DNA of 64,000 bases from Halisarca cf. caerulea (lineage: Eukaryota > Porifera > Demospongiae > Chondrillida > Halisarcidae): assembly GCA_963170055.1 (NCBI GenBank), contig CAUJGJ010000242.1, positions 2,512,977 through 2,576,976 of the forward strand, read 5' to 3'. Position numbers and translations under genes: made by a program. Of the stretch, positions 47,001 to 59,598 are shown piece by piece; the stretch's first letter is position 1, and each line of letters opens with the position of its first letter. The notes below the pieces were generated by a model. The model was not told where the DNA came from, did no database searches, and saw nothing but the letters and a program-made list of their open reading frames with translations.

Positions 47001-47850
47001 TTTGTTCACTTTTGTATATATAGCCTATACAGGGTGGTCAGCAGAGAAAAATAAAGAGGGTGGCATTTGCACAAGCCAGTAGTAGTCTGGTGCACAGCTG
47101 TCATTATTCTGGTTCACTTTTATATTGTTTAGCATCAAGTTACTCGTCTGCATTTTCAACATCTTATGGAGTGGGAAATTTTCTCCCAAAGTACATGTGA
47201 TAATGCAGACGAGTGATTTCAAAATAGAGAACGCGGACCATTTTAGATCAATATGCACGGTGTCATTTGTATGCAACCTATCCCCACGAAGTGTCTGAAC
47301 AAAGAAGGAATAGACTCTACCTATAGTAGAAAAATGGAGTGTATAAGCCTAAAGTTAAGGAGGGTGGCCCGCCATGCCTAAAAGGGCTGGCAAGAACACC
47401 GCCTATAGTTCCTTTTGTATATGATGCATATACCCATATGAAACTGTAGATAAAAGACCATTACCATGTACTATACCTACACAAGTAATTGATATGAATC
47501 ACACACAATATCAAAACTCCCACATGCAGAGCAGTTAGCGCAAATAATTGCATGTTACTTGTGTATAATAAGGGGTAAGCAGTATAATGATTATTGAAAA
47601 CATACCAGGCAGTGGCTTCGACGTTTTGTTTCAGTCACTTGTTCAAAGAAACCTGTCCTCCTCAAGCATCAATCACTGATTCCATTAGTACTGCTCGCAA
47701 ATATAATCTAAGTACATCTATAAAGTACATTCTCAGTTCTTTGCAATTGAGTAAAACTGGGGAACGGAAAAAAAACTGGTACACACTAAACTTGACATAT
47801 TGTATTACTTGAACTTGATATTTATTGTCCCTAAGTACACCATACCATAT
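44070..47850. other. Mostly non-coding interval
   Basis: A possible plus-strand exon lies at 44632-44752: a CAATCAG acceptor, ASSSERENQRIMGVHIFRDN in frame, and a CAG/GTTAGT donor. It is unsupported by any family. The rest shows only short frames. An imperfect MITE-like end with CAGTAAACC-type sequence is seen near 45460. Confidence 0.3.
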
Positions 47851-47857
47851 CTGTATA

Positions 47858-48063
47858 CAGGGGAACCTCCAAGTAAAGAACGTTTTGGTTAGCTACGACA
47901 AAACAAACTAGTTATTCTTGCATAGGGAGTTTCTCCCCATTGAGAAGCTCAAAATGTATGTAGGGAAATAATTGGGTTACAAGTTGTACCCTTTGTCCAG
48001 AGGGCTTTAATTCATTCTGGGTACCAAGTTGTTAGAGTTAATTCTCTAACGGAGGTTCCATTG
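47858..48063. mobile_element. CAGTGGAACC-type MITE
   Basis: TA, then CAGGGGAACCTCCAAGTA at the left; ACGGAGGTTCCATTG then TA at the right. It is 206 bp long. The terminal pattern and TA duplication fit pogo/Tigger-like non-autonomous elements. Confidence 0.7.
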
Positions 48064-48259
48064 TATTCATGGGGAAATCCCCATCTTACCATACTGCATC
48101 TTCTTCTTGCATATAATTTAATTACAAGCTTCGATCATATTTTATTCAAATAGTATTCACTACATTCATTTACTTTCATTTGATGATATTCATTTTTTGG
48201 TAAACTACTATATATTGTTTCAGAATAATAGCTGCAAACACACACCAGATTATAGTATG

Positions 48260-49740
48260 TTTTTACTGCCACTTCCAAATGCTAAGGCACTTTACCATAA
48301 TAGGTGCTAATTTTCATTTGACTTTTCATTAGCAAAATTTATTTGCTTACTAGAAAGTATGGACTTTAAAAATCAAGTGCAAAATGCAAGAGTTTTCAAT
48401 TGAAAAAACACATTCCACAAAAATTAGCACCTATATACAATTTTTTTACAAAAGGACAGTAAGTGTGTGTGTGGGGGTGGGGGGAGAGTACTGTAACAGT
48501 GGAACCTCTCTATAACAAACCTGTTATGAACAGACAAACTGTTAGAGCTTTACACTATTCAGAGGTTTTGCACACTGTGCCATCTGTCTGGCCTCAGAAA
48601 GCTGTCTGTTCTAGACAGTTTTTGCTATTGGGGGGTTTGTTATACATAAGAGGTTCCCTTTACATGCAAAATTCCTCCAGGTCCCAGTTGTCAAATCGCT
48701 GTTCCTGACTCGGCCACATCCTCACATGAGTGCTCCTTCCTCCATTACGAGTAATCAAGGCGCCCCGCCTCCTAAGCCACACCCACTTTTCCAAGAAATC
48801 ACCTCCATGGAAGCCACACACCATGCCTACACACTTTTAGTACGCAAACAACTCAAAATAATTTTTGGACACGAACCGGCCAGTTTGTTGAATCAAGCGA
48901 CGTTATCGGAATGGGGCGAAATATTGGGGGTGGCAGGTAAATGCAGACATCTACGGAGGCAGTCTCATTGTGGGAGTGAGCAGGCAGAGAAGGCGGGGCA
49001 ACAGCTTGACACAAGTGATGGAAGAGGTGAGCAGTCCGGATTCAGCAGCTAAGAGGGAATGAGATTTAACAACGGGGATCTGGAGCAATGTTACATTAAA
49101 CAATAACAATAAGGACAATGATACCAACATAGTATAGTATAGAAGTATAGGGCTTAGCAATTCAAACCTGTGTCGGCCGTTCACAGGTTTGAATTACCAC
49201 AACACCCGGGCATTAAATTAAATTTTGAATCAACTTTAAATTAATGAAATCTTTACAGAATAAAATAAGTTTTCCCTACTTAGAAATGGATTTTTTTCAT
49301 TGAAGAACATAAGTCCCTTATCCAAATAACACTACAAATACACACAGTGAGGTACTGCCATATAGAGGGCATTTTCAAGGGGTAAAATTTCTTGCCATGG
49401 ATACATACAAATTGTATTCATGGCACAAGGATCAGTTCAAGCCAGAACTTCTGAAGCATATCATAAGTAATACTGAATTAATGAGAATTTATTAACCCCT
49501 CAAAAACGCCACTATATGGTCTGTGAGCAGGCCTTGGGATTGAATATGTACAAACTTCTATTATTATTATATGGAGCACAGGACACCCACTACACGTACA
49601 GAGGTGAAATTGCGCATTTTTCATCTCTGTACATCCCGGAAGCAGCAGTAAAACATGCAATCTGGATGCAGCAGCTTAAGACAACAATATCAAGACGTTT
49701 CTAAATGTGAATTAAATTTGTAGTTAAAATTCTCAGAAAT
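48260..49740. repeat. Ancient duplicated block, copy 2
   Basis: Collinear with 30500-32230. It includes a MITE (about 48497-48660), a 108-codon plus-strand frame at 48726-49052 starting MSAPSSITSNQGAPPPKPHP with a CAG/GTAAAT donor-like site at about 48937, the hairpin at 49160-49194, and a frame ending EIAHFSSLYIPEAAVKHAIW before TAA at about 49702. The longer open frame here than in copy 1 suggests copy 2 is closer to the coding ancestor, if there was one. Confidence 0.65.
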
Positions 49741-50104
49741 TATCAAGCAGAACCTAAAGCATTGCATTTTTAAGGATTTCTTTTCAGCTATTGTTGCTCT
49801 TAGTAGGCTATAGGTACCTGCTATAAGAAAAAAATAGTGTGGAAACGGTGCATGCAACTTGTTCACGGAACTAAACAGTCTAAACAGATGAACTATACGT
49901 TGAATACCATTTCGCGACTTATCTTTTCAATCCTGCACCCTGCCGGTCAGCCTGTTCTCCTTTCGAGACCTTGAACCTGGTGCAACGCGCATTGCAACTT
50001 GAGCGACCGAGCCTATTAATAGCAAACGTCAGCATTGTAACCTGAGAAATGAAACGAAAATATTCAATCACGTACAATGACTCACAAAGCATTCAGCTAC
50101 ACTC

Positions 50105-50420
50105 ACCGAAGTTGTCAACGTTTTCTGTTGGTGGAAAAGTGATATCATAAGCGGTACTAGACTGAGCTTTGCCACGAATTCACCGCCAAGAAATGCTCGA
50201 ACCCGCATTATTCTACAATAGTGAAGACAAGAAAGGAGTTCTAAGTGCACAACCCTACGGAAAAGCGTACAAAAAACAATATAGTACAAAAAACTACACG
50301 ACCTAGTTCTGTTCCGATCACTGCTTGCTTCAACTAACGCTGCGGCGCACCAGACGCGCTTTTAATGACTCACGTGGGGGGCGGGGTCTGCCGGGGGTGG
50401 AGTCGAGATTTCAGACCAAT
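50105..50420. promoter_or_regulatory. Possible divergent promoter region
   Basis: CpG dinucleotides are clearly denser from 49900 to 50660 than nearby. On the minus side a frame MRVRAFLGGEFVAKLSLVPL leads to a strong donor (TTCG/GTGAGT at 50105). On the plus side a frame with MGKTLLISPRAVDGGAAYYR leads to an AAG/GTAATT donor at 50656. Two first exons facing away from each other would explain this. No TATA box was identified. Confidence 0.35.
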
Positions 50421-50656
50421 GAAATGCAAGACAGGATCAGCGCTCCATATTTGGAGGATGACGTTTCTACTGCACGCTTTCATGACGTGTTGTGTACTGC
50501 CGGAGCTATGGGGAAAACCCTTCTAATCAGCCCTCGTGCAGTGGATGGCGGCGCGGCATATTATCGCGAGATGATCGTGGACATCCATCTATTGAAGAGA
50601 AAAGCCACTGGGAACGAAGGCCACAGTATTCAGGACAGTATTTTTCATTCGCAAGG
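50325..50656 (+). CDS. Hypothetical first exon, plus strand
   Basis: The frame is open from 50325 to 50747. A donor AAG/GTAATT at 50656/50657 would end the exon after DIHLLKRKATGNEGHSIQDS and IFHSQ, in phase 1. The ATG at 50508 (MGKTLLISPRAV) is the better start, since the upstream part is GC-rich and low in protein character. A possible next exon begins at 51464 after TTTGCAG but soon meets a stop in the required phase. The family is unknown. Confidence 0.3.
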
Positions 50657-51220
50657 TAATTGGAATGAAGGGTTTCGTTCTAGAACGCTATCGTTGTTAG
50701 CTAAGAATAAAGAAATATTGCAATTTCCGATGATTTTTATTGAATAGTTTTGTACAGTGACATTGCTTTTTGCCACAACATCATTGCCATGTACTATCAA
50801 TCAATTAATTTCTTTCTTTCTTCTTAATTAATTCTTTTCTTTCCTGGCCTTGCCAGACCCTGAGGAACTGGAGAACCAGCGGGTCCTGCACCCGTATTCC
50901 AGTTAACTTGGTTCTAGTCTGTGTCCGAGGTCTTCAAACCTCGTGGTATGACTTCATTGTTGTTGCCACATGCAGGCATTTTGATTTAATCTCTGTAGTT
51001 TAGTTCTTTGGCAATAATAATGACATTTCTCCCCCCTTCCGATAGTGATGATCTTAGACTATTATGTTAGTTAATGGTATATCAACATCATACTGGCGAG
51101 TTTCATTTCATTATTATACCCCATGTGTGTCTCACGTGTGTGCATGCATGAATACTGTCCAAGTGTGCATGTGTGCACGTGAATACATACATATGTGTGA
51201 GTGTGTCATGTGGGCCATGT

Positions 51221-51274
<54 letters not shown>

Positions 51275-51319
51275 TGCGCGAGCGCGCTCGTGTGTTTGTA
51301 TGTGTGTGTGTTTGTTTGC

Positions 51320-51358
<39 letters not shown>
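51221..51358. repeat. (TG)n microsatellite
   Basis: TG runs with a central GCGCGTGCGCGAGCGCGC segment. Confidence 0.95.
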
Positions 51359-51360
<2 letters not shown>

Positions 51361-52026
51361 CTTACCCATGTGCACCTCCTGTCTATATTCTGTAGTCTAT
51401 TTTGCACAGGAAATGTTCATACTATGCGTTAATAATATCCACCTTTCAATTGTACATTTGCAGGGTCTTTCACATGGCTCTCTAAGGCTAGAATGTCAGC
51501 TAATGTTACATTATGGCAGCCTGTCTGTGGGGACAACTGCATGGGCTTTTCCATATTTCTTTGAGTCCAATCAAGCGATTTCAAGCTTGCAATGCACTAC
51601 TACCTTCTACAGATTCCACAATGGTATGTTCCCTCCATTCATCTTTGTTAGTGTGGTGTCACTTTTATATGCATTACAGTTTTATTGATGCAGAATAAAT
51701 GATCATTCAGTATGTAGTGTGCCATCCCATAATATTTTATTCAAAACATTCCCATGGGGTGAATTAAAGTTGTATTGCTGACACCAATTTTTGATATCAC
51801 TCTTTCATTAGTGATTGATAATGAATAGTAGAATTGTAAATTATTGTTCAAAGTACAGTATAAAGTTCACATCAATAACTTTAAACAACAATTACACAGT
51901 CACTATGCATGTAGTGCTCAAGGAATACATATGACTATGTGTTCACCATGAAGCTGTATGGTGTGCATGGGACATGCTTGGACACATCTACATCTGACCT
52001 GTATATGCATTCATATTCTGCTTGTT

Positions 52027-52350
52027 AGTAAGTACCTGGGTTAATGTGTACTCCTGGGTAGTAAGTACTCCTGGGTAAGTGCTCCTAGATAGTGAGTACT
52101 CCTGGGTAGTAAGTACTCCTGGATGGTAAGTGCTCCTGGGTAAGTACTCCTGGATGGTAAGTACTCTTGGGTGGTAAGTACTCCTGGATAGTAAGTACTC
52201 CTGGGTAAGTGCTCCTGGATGGTAAGTACTCCTGGATAGTAAGTACTCCTGGGTAGTAAGTACTCCTTGTTTGTAAGTACTCCTGGGTGGTAAGTACTCC
52301 TGGGTGGTAAGTACTCCTGAGTAGTAAGTATTCCTGGGTAACAAGTACTC
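52027..52350. repeat. 18-bp minisatellite (GTAAGTACTCCTGG unit)
   Basis: About seventeen imperfect copies of GTAAGTACTCCTGG(G/A)TRG. The motif is a sub-piece of the 92-bp satellite, suggesting a shared origin. Confidence 0.9.
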
Positions 52351-52615
52351 ATAGATAGTACATATATGTACTCATTGTTCTGTCCTTACCTTATGCAATA
52401 CCATTGAAAGCACCTTGGATAGTACGTACTTCTGACAGTGAGTACCTATTTTGCCTTCACTTGAGGATACTTACTATCCAAGTTCTCCTGTTTCCTAATC
52501 CTTGAAGACAAGGATGTAGTTACCAATATGGCTCATGCTGGAGGATTAGGTGAAGTCAATAGGCTTGATTAAATTATGATAATATTATGATCACGTGCGT
52601 GTGTTCTCATGTATT

Positions 52616-52632
52616 GTGTGTGTGTATGTGTG

Positions 52633-52665
<33 letters not shown>

Positions 52666-52674
52666 ATCTCATGT

Positions 52675-52719
<45 letters not shown>

Positions 52720-53222
52720 CTCATGTATTGGGTGGGTGGGTGTGTATGTGTGTGTGCGTACGTATGTGCATGCGTGCCGGTGTTCAGTACGGGGCATCAA
52801 AATGGAAACGGTAACTGATAAACGGTACTATTTTCCTATCAACTTTACAGAATAAAAGGTAACCACTATCTGTTACCCAAAAAATGGCAAACAATATAAC
52901 AGGTAGTGGTAAATTTGTATAATTCCTGCATTAGCCACAACACGACAGCAATTCTGCATCTTTACAAAATCAATTCTGCTGAACAATTGCGTTGATTATC
53001 TCATCAATCGCGCATCTTTCCACCATCTTGTTTGCCTCTTACGTACTACTACATGTGATTCTCGTTGCCAAGCGAGCACTTGTTCGAAAGTGTTAACTGT
53101 CAACCGTTAACTGATAACCGCTTACAGTTTACATTTGCACATGAAAAAGCATCAAGCAGGATAGGATATTCGCGTTTCCCTTTTCATGTCCTGTAATGTA
53201 TGTGTGTTTCTGTATGCATGCA

Positions 53223-53288
<66 letters not shown>

Positions 53289-53289
53289 T

Positions 53290-53343
<54 letters not shown>

Positions 53344-53353
53344 ATACCTGTGT

Positions 53354-53395
<42 letters not shown>

Positions 53396-53405
53396 ATACC
53401 TGTGT

Positions 53406-53450
<45 letters not shown>

Positions 53451-53463
53451 TATGCATGTGTGT

Positions 53464-53500
<37 letters not shown>

Positions 53501-53523
53501 TTGTGTGTGTGTGTGTGTGCATA

Positions 53524-53573
<50 letters not shown>

Positions 53574-53580
53574 TCTGTGT
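52616..53580. repeat. (TG)n microsatellites
   Basis: Two blocks, 52616-52775 and 53225-53580, the second with repeated interruptions TTTATACCTGTGTG. The spacer 52790-53200 has no recognised gene. Confidence 0.95.
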
Positions 53581-53599
53581 TTCTTTATGCATGTGTGAT

Positions 53600-54990
53600 T
53601 ATATAATATTAATGTTAAAATTAGCAAGTCTACGTATTTCAGTTTGCATCATTTTTGTTCACATGTTACAATAATCACATTTCATAATGGTAAAGAAATA
53701 GTATTATTCCTACGCATAATACTAATATTATTATTATGAGCATTTTATATTGCTTGCAATGCATGTGTGGCGTATGATGATCCTTACATGTATTGTGTAT
53801 GTGAAAGTGAAAATCCATCATGTGAGTACTAAGTCTGGCAAGCTATGCCATCCTGTGAAATACACAAAGTGCTCGTGAGCACCTTCAGGTACGGTCTAGG
53901 TGGCCAGACTAGGTGAACATGAAGTTATGGCCTATACTCATAGTTAGTCTGACCTGCTTGACCAACCTGTCAGGCATGAGTGCTTGTAGCTACGTAAATA
54001 GGGATGGTACTTTTTTTCCTTTTCTGTGATCAAAATTGCACATTTGGTGGAGAAAATCACGTGCCCTGCACCGTACACTATGCAGAGGTGAGGTCGAGAA
54101 GTTGTACACGGGAGACCAAATAAAAATGCTTTAGGCAGTCTTTGTGTCCTTTGTAAGGAGGTTAATTGTCCTCTTTGGGAGGTCTAAAATGTATTGAACA
54201 AATCAGGAGAAAATATCTTGGGACCTCAAGCTGTGTCCTTAGTAGGGAGATTGTCCTTATTCGGAGTGTCCGCTATCGGAGATTCCACTATATTTTTCTG
54301 TTATACAGATCTCAACAAACATGATAAAATTGAATGATGTATGATGACTGTTGTACAGACGTAGGTAAGTTTGCAGTGGGTCCTTGTTTATCCGACCATG
54401 TCTGTCCCTAGTAAAATGTGTTCATTAAACCTAGTTTTGCCTAAATCAGGATACTGTACAGAGAGACCTCTGAATAAAGGACAATTTTGGGGCAGCATAA
54501 ATTCAGCAGATTTGTCCTCTTTGTAGAGAGGTTGTCCTCTTTGGAAGGTTCAAAGTGTATTATAGGAATTTTACTGGAACTGTTGTCAAGTCCTTAGTAC
54601 AGGGTTTGTTATACTATGTCCTTATTTGGAAGAGCCCACCGTTGAATATTTACATAACTTCATGATGGTGATTCACAAGTGAAGGTCAGATGAATAGGTT
54701 TCCAGCTCAACCAGTGTCGGATACATGAGATGTGACTGTATTGCATGCACATATACCCATGCATACGTACGTATGCATTTGTATGCCATACGTGGACATA
54801 CATAATATGTGTATGGTTATGTAATTGAATGCATGATCTTATCGTAATGCAGGCATGACATTGTGACCAAGTTAGCAATATTGCACATATATACTCCACT
54901 CAAAAATTATTATGATGGAGTTAATGTGTGCAGGGTCAATTGGGATTCTCACATCATTGGTGTTGTGGTTATGCTTGACTGCTCTCACCA
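53600..54990. other. Upstream interval with MITE fragments
   Basis: Fragments of the CAGTGGAACC family are seen near 54176-54295 (ending CGGAGATTCCACTATA) and 54458-54640. No gene is recognised. Confidence 0.4.
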
Positions 54991-55013
54991 CCACACAGTA
55001 CCTGGTGTCCGAT

Positions 55014-55022
55014 GTATATAAA
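55014..55022 (+). promoter_or_regulatory. Candidate TATA box of the plus-strand receptor gene
   Basis: GTATATAAAT lies about 155 bases before the chosen start codon at 55174 and 50 bases before an in-frame upstream ATG at 55069. Spacing to either ATG is workable. No transcript evidence. Confidence 0.4.
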
Positions 55023-55173
55023 TCTTCAAATGTGCTTTAAATATATACGTACGTACTAGGAGTGTAATATGTTAGTCCGTCAAAGTTCACAGTTGTACGT
55101 GTCGTGTGGTATCAACCCGAGATTTGTTGTTATACAGTTGTTTGTGTATTCATCCTGGACCAGTCTGATAGCC

Positions 55174-55222
55174 ATGAAGTTCAGAACCTTGACAAAGGTT
55201 CTACTCGTCTTTGTATTAGGAG
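55174..55222 (+). CDS. Plus-strand receptor gene, exon 1: signal peptide
   Basis: The exon encodes MKFRTLTKVLLVFVLG, a short basic n-region followed by a hydrophobic core, and ends at a GAG/GTGAGA donor in phase 1. That phase joins it directly to the Ig exon at 58325. An in-frame ATG at 55069 would add 35 residues (starting MLVRQSSQLYV). I prefer 55174, as it gives a typical signal peptide. The 3.1-kb intron after it contains two large TG repeats. Another exon hidden in it cannot be excluded. Confidence 0.65.
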
Positions 55223-56573
55223 GTGAGAGGCAAGATTATACTTTTTCTTAACTCATGTATACTTCCTACAAATCTATTCACTCAACTGCCCGAACCACTG
55301 CATGTAAATACCTTGATTATAAGACATGTCCATACACTGACACCTGTCTACATGTGCATGTACATACTCCTGGATAGTACCTACTCTTCATTCTGTCCCC
55401 TACTATGCACGCATGCAGTATATAGAGTGTGTACCTCTGACGAGAGGTACGTATGTGTATGTGCATAGTTAAAGTGAGTTTATAGGGACATTAAGTGCAT
55501 GTGTGGTCTCTGTAGATGACAGGTTGGCTCTGTGTAGTCCACAGGCAGCCACATGGTGCTTGAATCAGCATGCATATATATGTATGTACAGTAGAACTTG
55601 GTTAGTATATGTACATGAGTTAGAACGTATTATCAAACTCCTGAAAAGTATTTGTATAAATTCTCCTGACTCAGTCCCCTCCTATACGTGATGTAAGTCT
55701 GTCCAGATAGTGAGAGTCTCTGAAAGGAAGTACTGATTTTCTCTTCCCTTCGAGGTATTTATATTAAGCACGTTATAGTGTTGATCAGTTAGATTGTGTC
55801 TGGACTTATACTGTACCAGTAGAACCTCGTTAAGAAGAACAACACTATTAGGACAAATTTCTGCTTAATACATGTATGCCCATGCATGTCACTATCATAC
55901 CGTACAGTCCAAAATTTTCAGGCTTTATTTTTGCGAATGGGTACTGATATACAAAAATTTATTCGTGAATTTTGGCTTGGCCTGGCTCCCTAGACTAATA
56001 ACCTACACGCATTCTCGTAAATGAGAATGCGAACAGTCGACTTTTAAGGGATTCACGATATGTACATCTCACAAAAAATTCGCACAGTATACAGTATATA
56101 GTTTGCTATTGTAATTAGAAATATTAATGCAGGGTTCTGACCAGACAATCTTCTGAGGTGGTAATCAATTAGGTCAATCATTATTATTCATAGCTAACAC
56201 AGGTTTGGTCCATGATGTTATTGGCCAAAGATGGCTCCTTTTGAAGGATTTTAGTATGGAGAAGTTGAAAACCTGCTTCCAGGAGTACTATTTCAACCAA
56301 AAATATCAGCAAAGGTCTTTTTCAAAGAAATGACTAAACGTGGTTAGTAAAGTGTTTCAAATATAAAAAAGATACATAGTTTTGGAGAAAGACTTGATTG
56401 TTGGAACACTGTACTGTGATTTCAATTCCTCTGTTCGTTGAAATGTTAGAAGTTGTCTGCCAAGAATTTTGCTGGTCGGGCCCGACCACCTCTGACCAGT
56501 ATAGGCAGAAACCTGTTAATACATTAATTTATTATAATATATTATAATAATATTATATCAGAATTAATACAGA

Positions 56574-56574
56574 C

Positions 56575-56634
<60 letters not shown>

Positions 56635-56641
56635 ATGTGTG

Positions 56642-56701
<60 letters not shown>
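56574..56701. repeat. (TG)n microsatellite in intron 1
   Basis: Two TG runs separated by ACATGTGTGCA. Confidence 0.95.
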
Positions 56702-56704
<3 letters not shown>

Positions 56705-57997
56705 AGCCGTAAGAGCTGCTGCAGTTGGTCCGGCCATGGCCGCACCAACTTTTAGGGCACTAATAAAAAGAACTAACAGTGCTGGCCTCTTTTAGCAAAT
56801 GAACTTGAAGGTGAATTAAGCAATTGTAGATATAAAGTAATGGCATTAGAAAAATCCTTTAAAAGTACAAGCATTCTAGCGTTTAGAAGCGATACGTTCG
56901 TGTATTCTAAAGAAGGGCCCAAAAATCCCTTAGATAATCCATTAGATCAGCGGGGAGACATCTGTGATCTTGAAGCCAAACAAGTGTGGTACTGTCTGTA
57001 TGATAGGGGGTAATTGGTCTATGACACTGTACAGTAAACACAGAAAAAGTTCTTTGGGAGATTCCAAATTAAAAGACCATTACAGTTACTAGCTACTTCA
57101 TTGTTTGCCTTCCTGTAAACATGCCTCCACTATCAAAATATTGAGTGAATTGGTTTTGATCAAGGGTGCCCGCAGGAATTTTCAACATGGTATGCTAATT
57201 TTGAAACATTGCACAACTTAACGAAAACATGTATTTTCCATACGTATACATATGTGACGTCCGGACGTATATACAATTACGTATATGCATTTCACAATTA
57301 AGACCTTCCTAAAAACAATGAGTAGTTATGAATGGATGTGAATAAGTAATGCACACTATCACAGGGTGGCTGTAATTGTTATAGTTGGACATGCATAAGA
57401 CTCTAGTCAGTATAGTGTAAATCAGTAGTAAATCTTCAGTGATATGGACTGCATCACAGGCTGTTTCTTCCTGGTTTGGCTGCAGAACCGGTGTACTGTC
57501 ATCAGAGTGCATAAGGGGCTTAAAGTAGCTGTATAAGCTCATTATTACCATTCAAAATGAAAAACTGCAACGCGTGGTGAATGCGCAATGACAGAATGGA
57601 TTGTGCAATGACAAAATGGCCTATTTGTGACGGTTCACTTGGCCATGAACAGAAAATCATGTTTGTGTGAACGAAATTCTTGTTTAAATGGAAACAAGCA
57701 TCAATATTTTAGTACTAACACTATTTTTAGTGTTCTGCATACAGAATATTATTCCTAAGCTATATTTTCAGCAGTTAAGTCCCAATATTATGCCGGGAAC
57801 TCAGTTGCCAAAAAAATGGTATGCAATAGCATACCTTGCGTATACGCTAGAGGCGCCCTTGTTGAATGTTTTATTGTAGAAACTCATGATAGCGTGACAT
57901 ATTATGTTTATAGAATTATATGTAATTTCATTACAAGAAAGACATGCATCACGCGTTGATGGCCGGAGCAATACATAGGTCCTTCCTACAGCCCTGG

Positions 57998-58051
57998 TGT
58001 GTGTGTGTGTGCATGCGTGTGTGTGTACGTGCGTGTGTGTGCATGCGTGCA

Positions 58052-58088
<37 letters not shown>

Positions 58089-58116
58089 TTGTGTATGTGT
58101 ATGTGTGTGTACATGT

Positions 58117-58176
<60 letters not shown>

Positions 58177-58178
58177 AT
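57998..58178. repeat. (TG)n microsatellite in intron 1
   Basis: TG runs with GCGTGCATGCGT interruptions, ending about 145 bp before the Ig exon. Confidence 0.95.
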
Positions 58179-58324
58179 ATATGTACATGTGAGTGCATGC
58201 ATTTAATATATTCAATCATGTGTGTACAATAATTTAATGTATGTATGTTAAATGTATATGGACAGATTCTGATTCACAATTTTAAATTATGTCAATTTAC
58301 ACTTAATTCCACTCTAATATTCAG

Positions 58325-58612
58325 TGTCTTTCGTTGTGGGCAAAATATTTCATAATGGACGAAATGTCACAAATTCATATGTAAACATAACGCAGGGGAG
58401 AGCTGTTAATATTTCATGTTCTGGAGAACCAAATTCAATGTCTTACTGGGAGAGAGACAAGCAGAACATAACAACAAACACAACTAAGAGTCTATATCAG
58501 CAGGCGTCAGGTGCAGCATCCATTCTCGTCATAGTGAGCCTACAACCTGCTCAAGCTGGAACATACAAGTGCGAATCCAGGGCAGATCTAGCGGCAGAAT
58601 TTTTGACTATCA
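58325..58612 (+). CDS. Plus-strand receptor gene: Ig-like domain exon
   Basis: This 288-bp exon (96 codons) is phase 1 at both ends, with a TATTCAG acceptor and a GTGAGT donor. It carries the hallmarks of an Ig fold: GRAVNISCSGEPNS with the B-strand cysteine, MSYWERD with the C-strand tryptophan, and LQPAQAGTYKCES with the tyrosine-x-cysteine of strand F. The length is typical for an I/V-type domain. Several N-x-T/S sequons are present (NVT, NIT, NIS, NTT). It is the outermost domain of the predicted receptor. Confidence 0.88.
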
Positions 58613-58905
58613 GTGAGTACATCACTCCTACTGTGGTCCACTGACAGAGGTGATTGTTTGTGAGATGCATGAAACCTCTTTTAGCCAGTAATGTGTGGGC
58701 AGTACAATAATCTCAGATTACAGAGGTTGTCAAATTATTGAGTAACTCGTAGCATACTTGAATGTATAGTAATCGTACCTCAAAATATGGTCTGATTAAG
58801 GAGAATGTAGTATATTAGAGGTGTCAGACTACAGAATTCCTACTGTATATGGTACTAATGGGGTCATATACTTTACTTACAATGTACATTACATTTGTAT
58901 TGCAG

Positions 58906-59232
58906 CCCTGCTGCCAGTTCCAACTTTGTTCAAGGTCCAAGGTGTCACTGTTACTAGAACTTTACAAGGTTCATCTCCAGCTTTAAGAGTATCATGGAGT
59001 GCAGTCAGTGGAAGTGGTATCACCTACAAATATGACGTATGTTACAGTACAACTAGTGGAAAACAATCTGGTCCTCCATCTAATGCTAACTGTGATACTA
59101 GGGACATCACTGGTACATCTACCACACTGGGTCCACTTAGTAGAGGAACAACCTACTACATCTGGGTGGCAGCTGTGTCATTTGGAGGACGAAGACCATA
59201 CAGTGACAGGAGGCAGAGCATTACCTACAATG
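58906..59232 (+). CDS. Plus-strand receptor gene: FN3 domain 1 exon
   Basis: The exon is 327 bp (109 codons), phase 1-1, with an ATTGCAG acceptor and a GTAAGA donor. It reads ALRVSWSAVSGSGITYKYDV, then CYSTTSGKQSGPP, and ends with TTYYIWVAAVSFGGRRPYSD. It is paralogous to the gene A exon 4509-4811. A TG/G-run repeat starts about 50 bases after its donor. Confidence 0.88.
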
Positions 59233-59289
59233 GTAAGAGTTGGTATAGAATTAAAGAAAACTGCAATATGTTTAGTTTGGTGATTTAGT

Positions 59290-59441
59290 GAACATGCATG
59301 TGTGTGAATGTGTGGGAGTAAGTGTGTGCAGGCATGTGTGTATATATGTATGCGTGTGCCAGCTGTATGAGTTGTGCGAGTTGTGGGTGTGTGTGGGTGT
59401 GTGGGTGTGGGTGTGTGCGTGCGTGTGTGTGTGTGTGTGTG

Positions 59442-59477
<36 letters not shown>

Positions 59478-59506
59478 TGTGTGTGTGGGTGTGTGTGTGC
59501 ATGTCC

Positions 59507-59537
<31 letters not shown>

Positions 59538-59540
59538 GGG
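59290..59540. repeat. (TG)n microsatellite ending in a 20-base G run
   Basis: TG and GGGTGT runs, closing with about 20 consecutive G at 59521-59540, inside an intron of the plus-strand gene. Confidence 0.93.
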
Positions 59541-59598
59541 AGTGCATTTACAAGTTGCAAATTTAGATGGAAAAACAGTTACATACTGCTTGTGAATA

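Noticed and set aside
51464..51624. Candidate exon GLSHGSLRLECQLMLHYGSL after a TTTGCAG acceptor
   Set aside because: The frame looks protein-like and ends at a GTATGT donor, but its phase does not fit the only candidate upstream exon and no family is recognised; kept out of the gene list.
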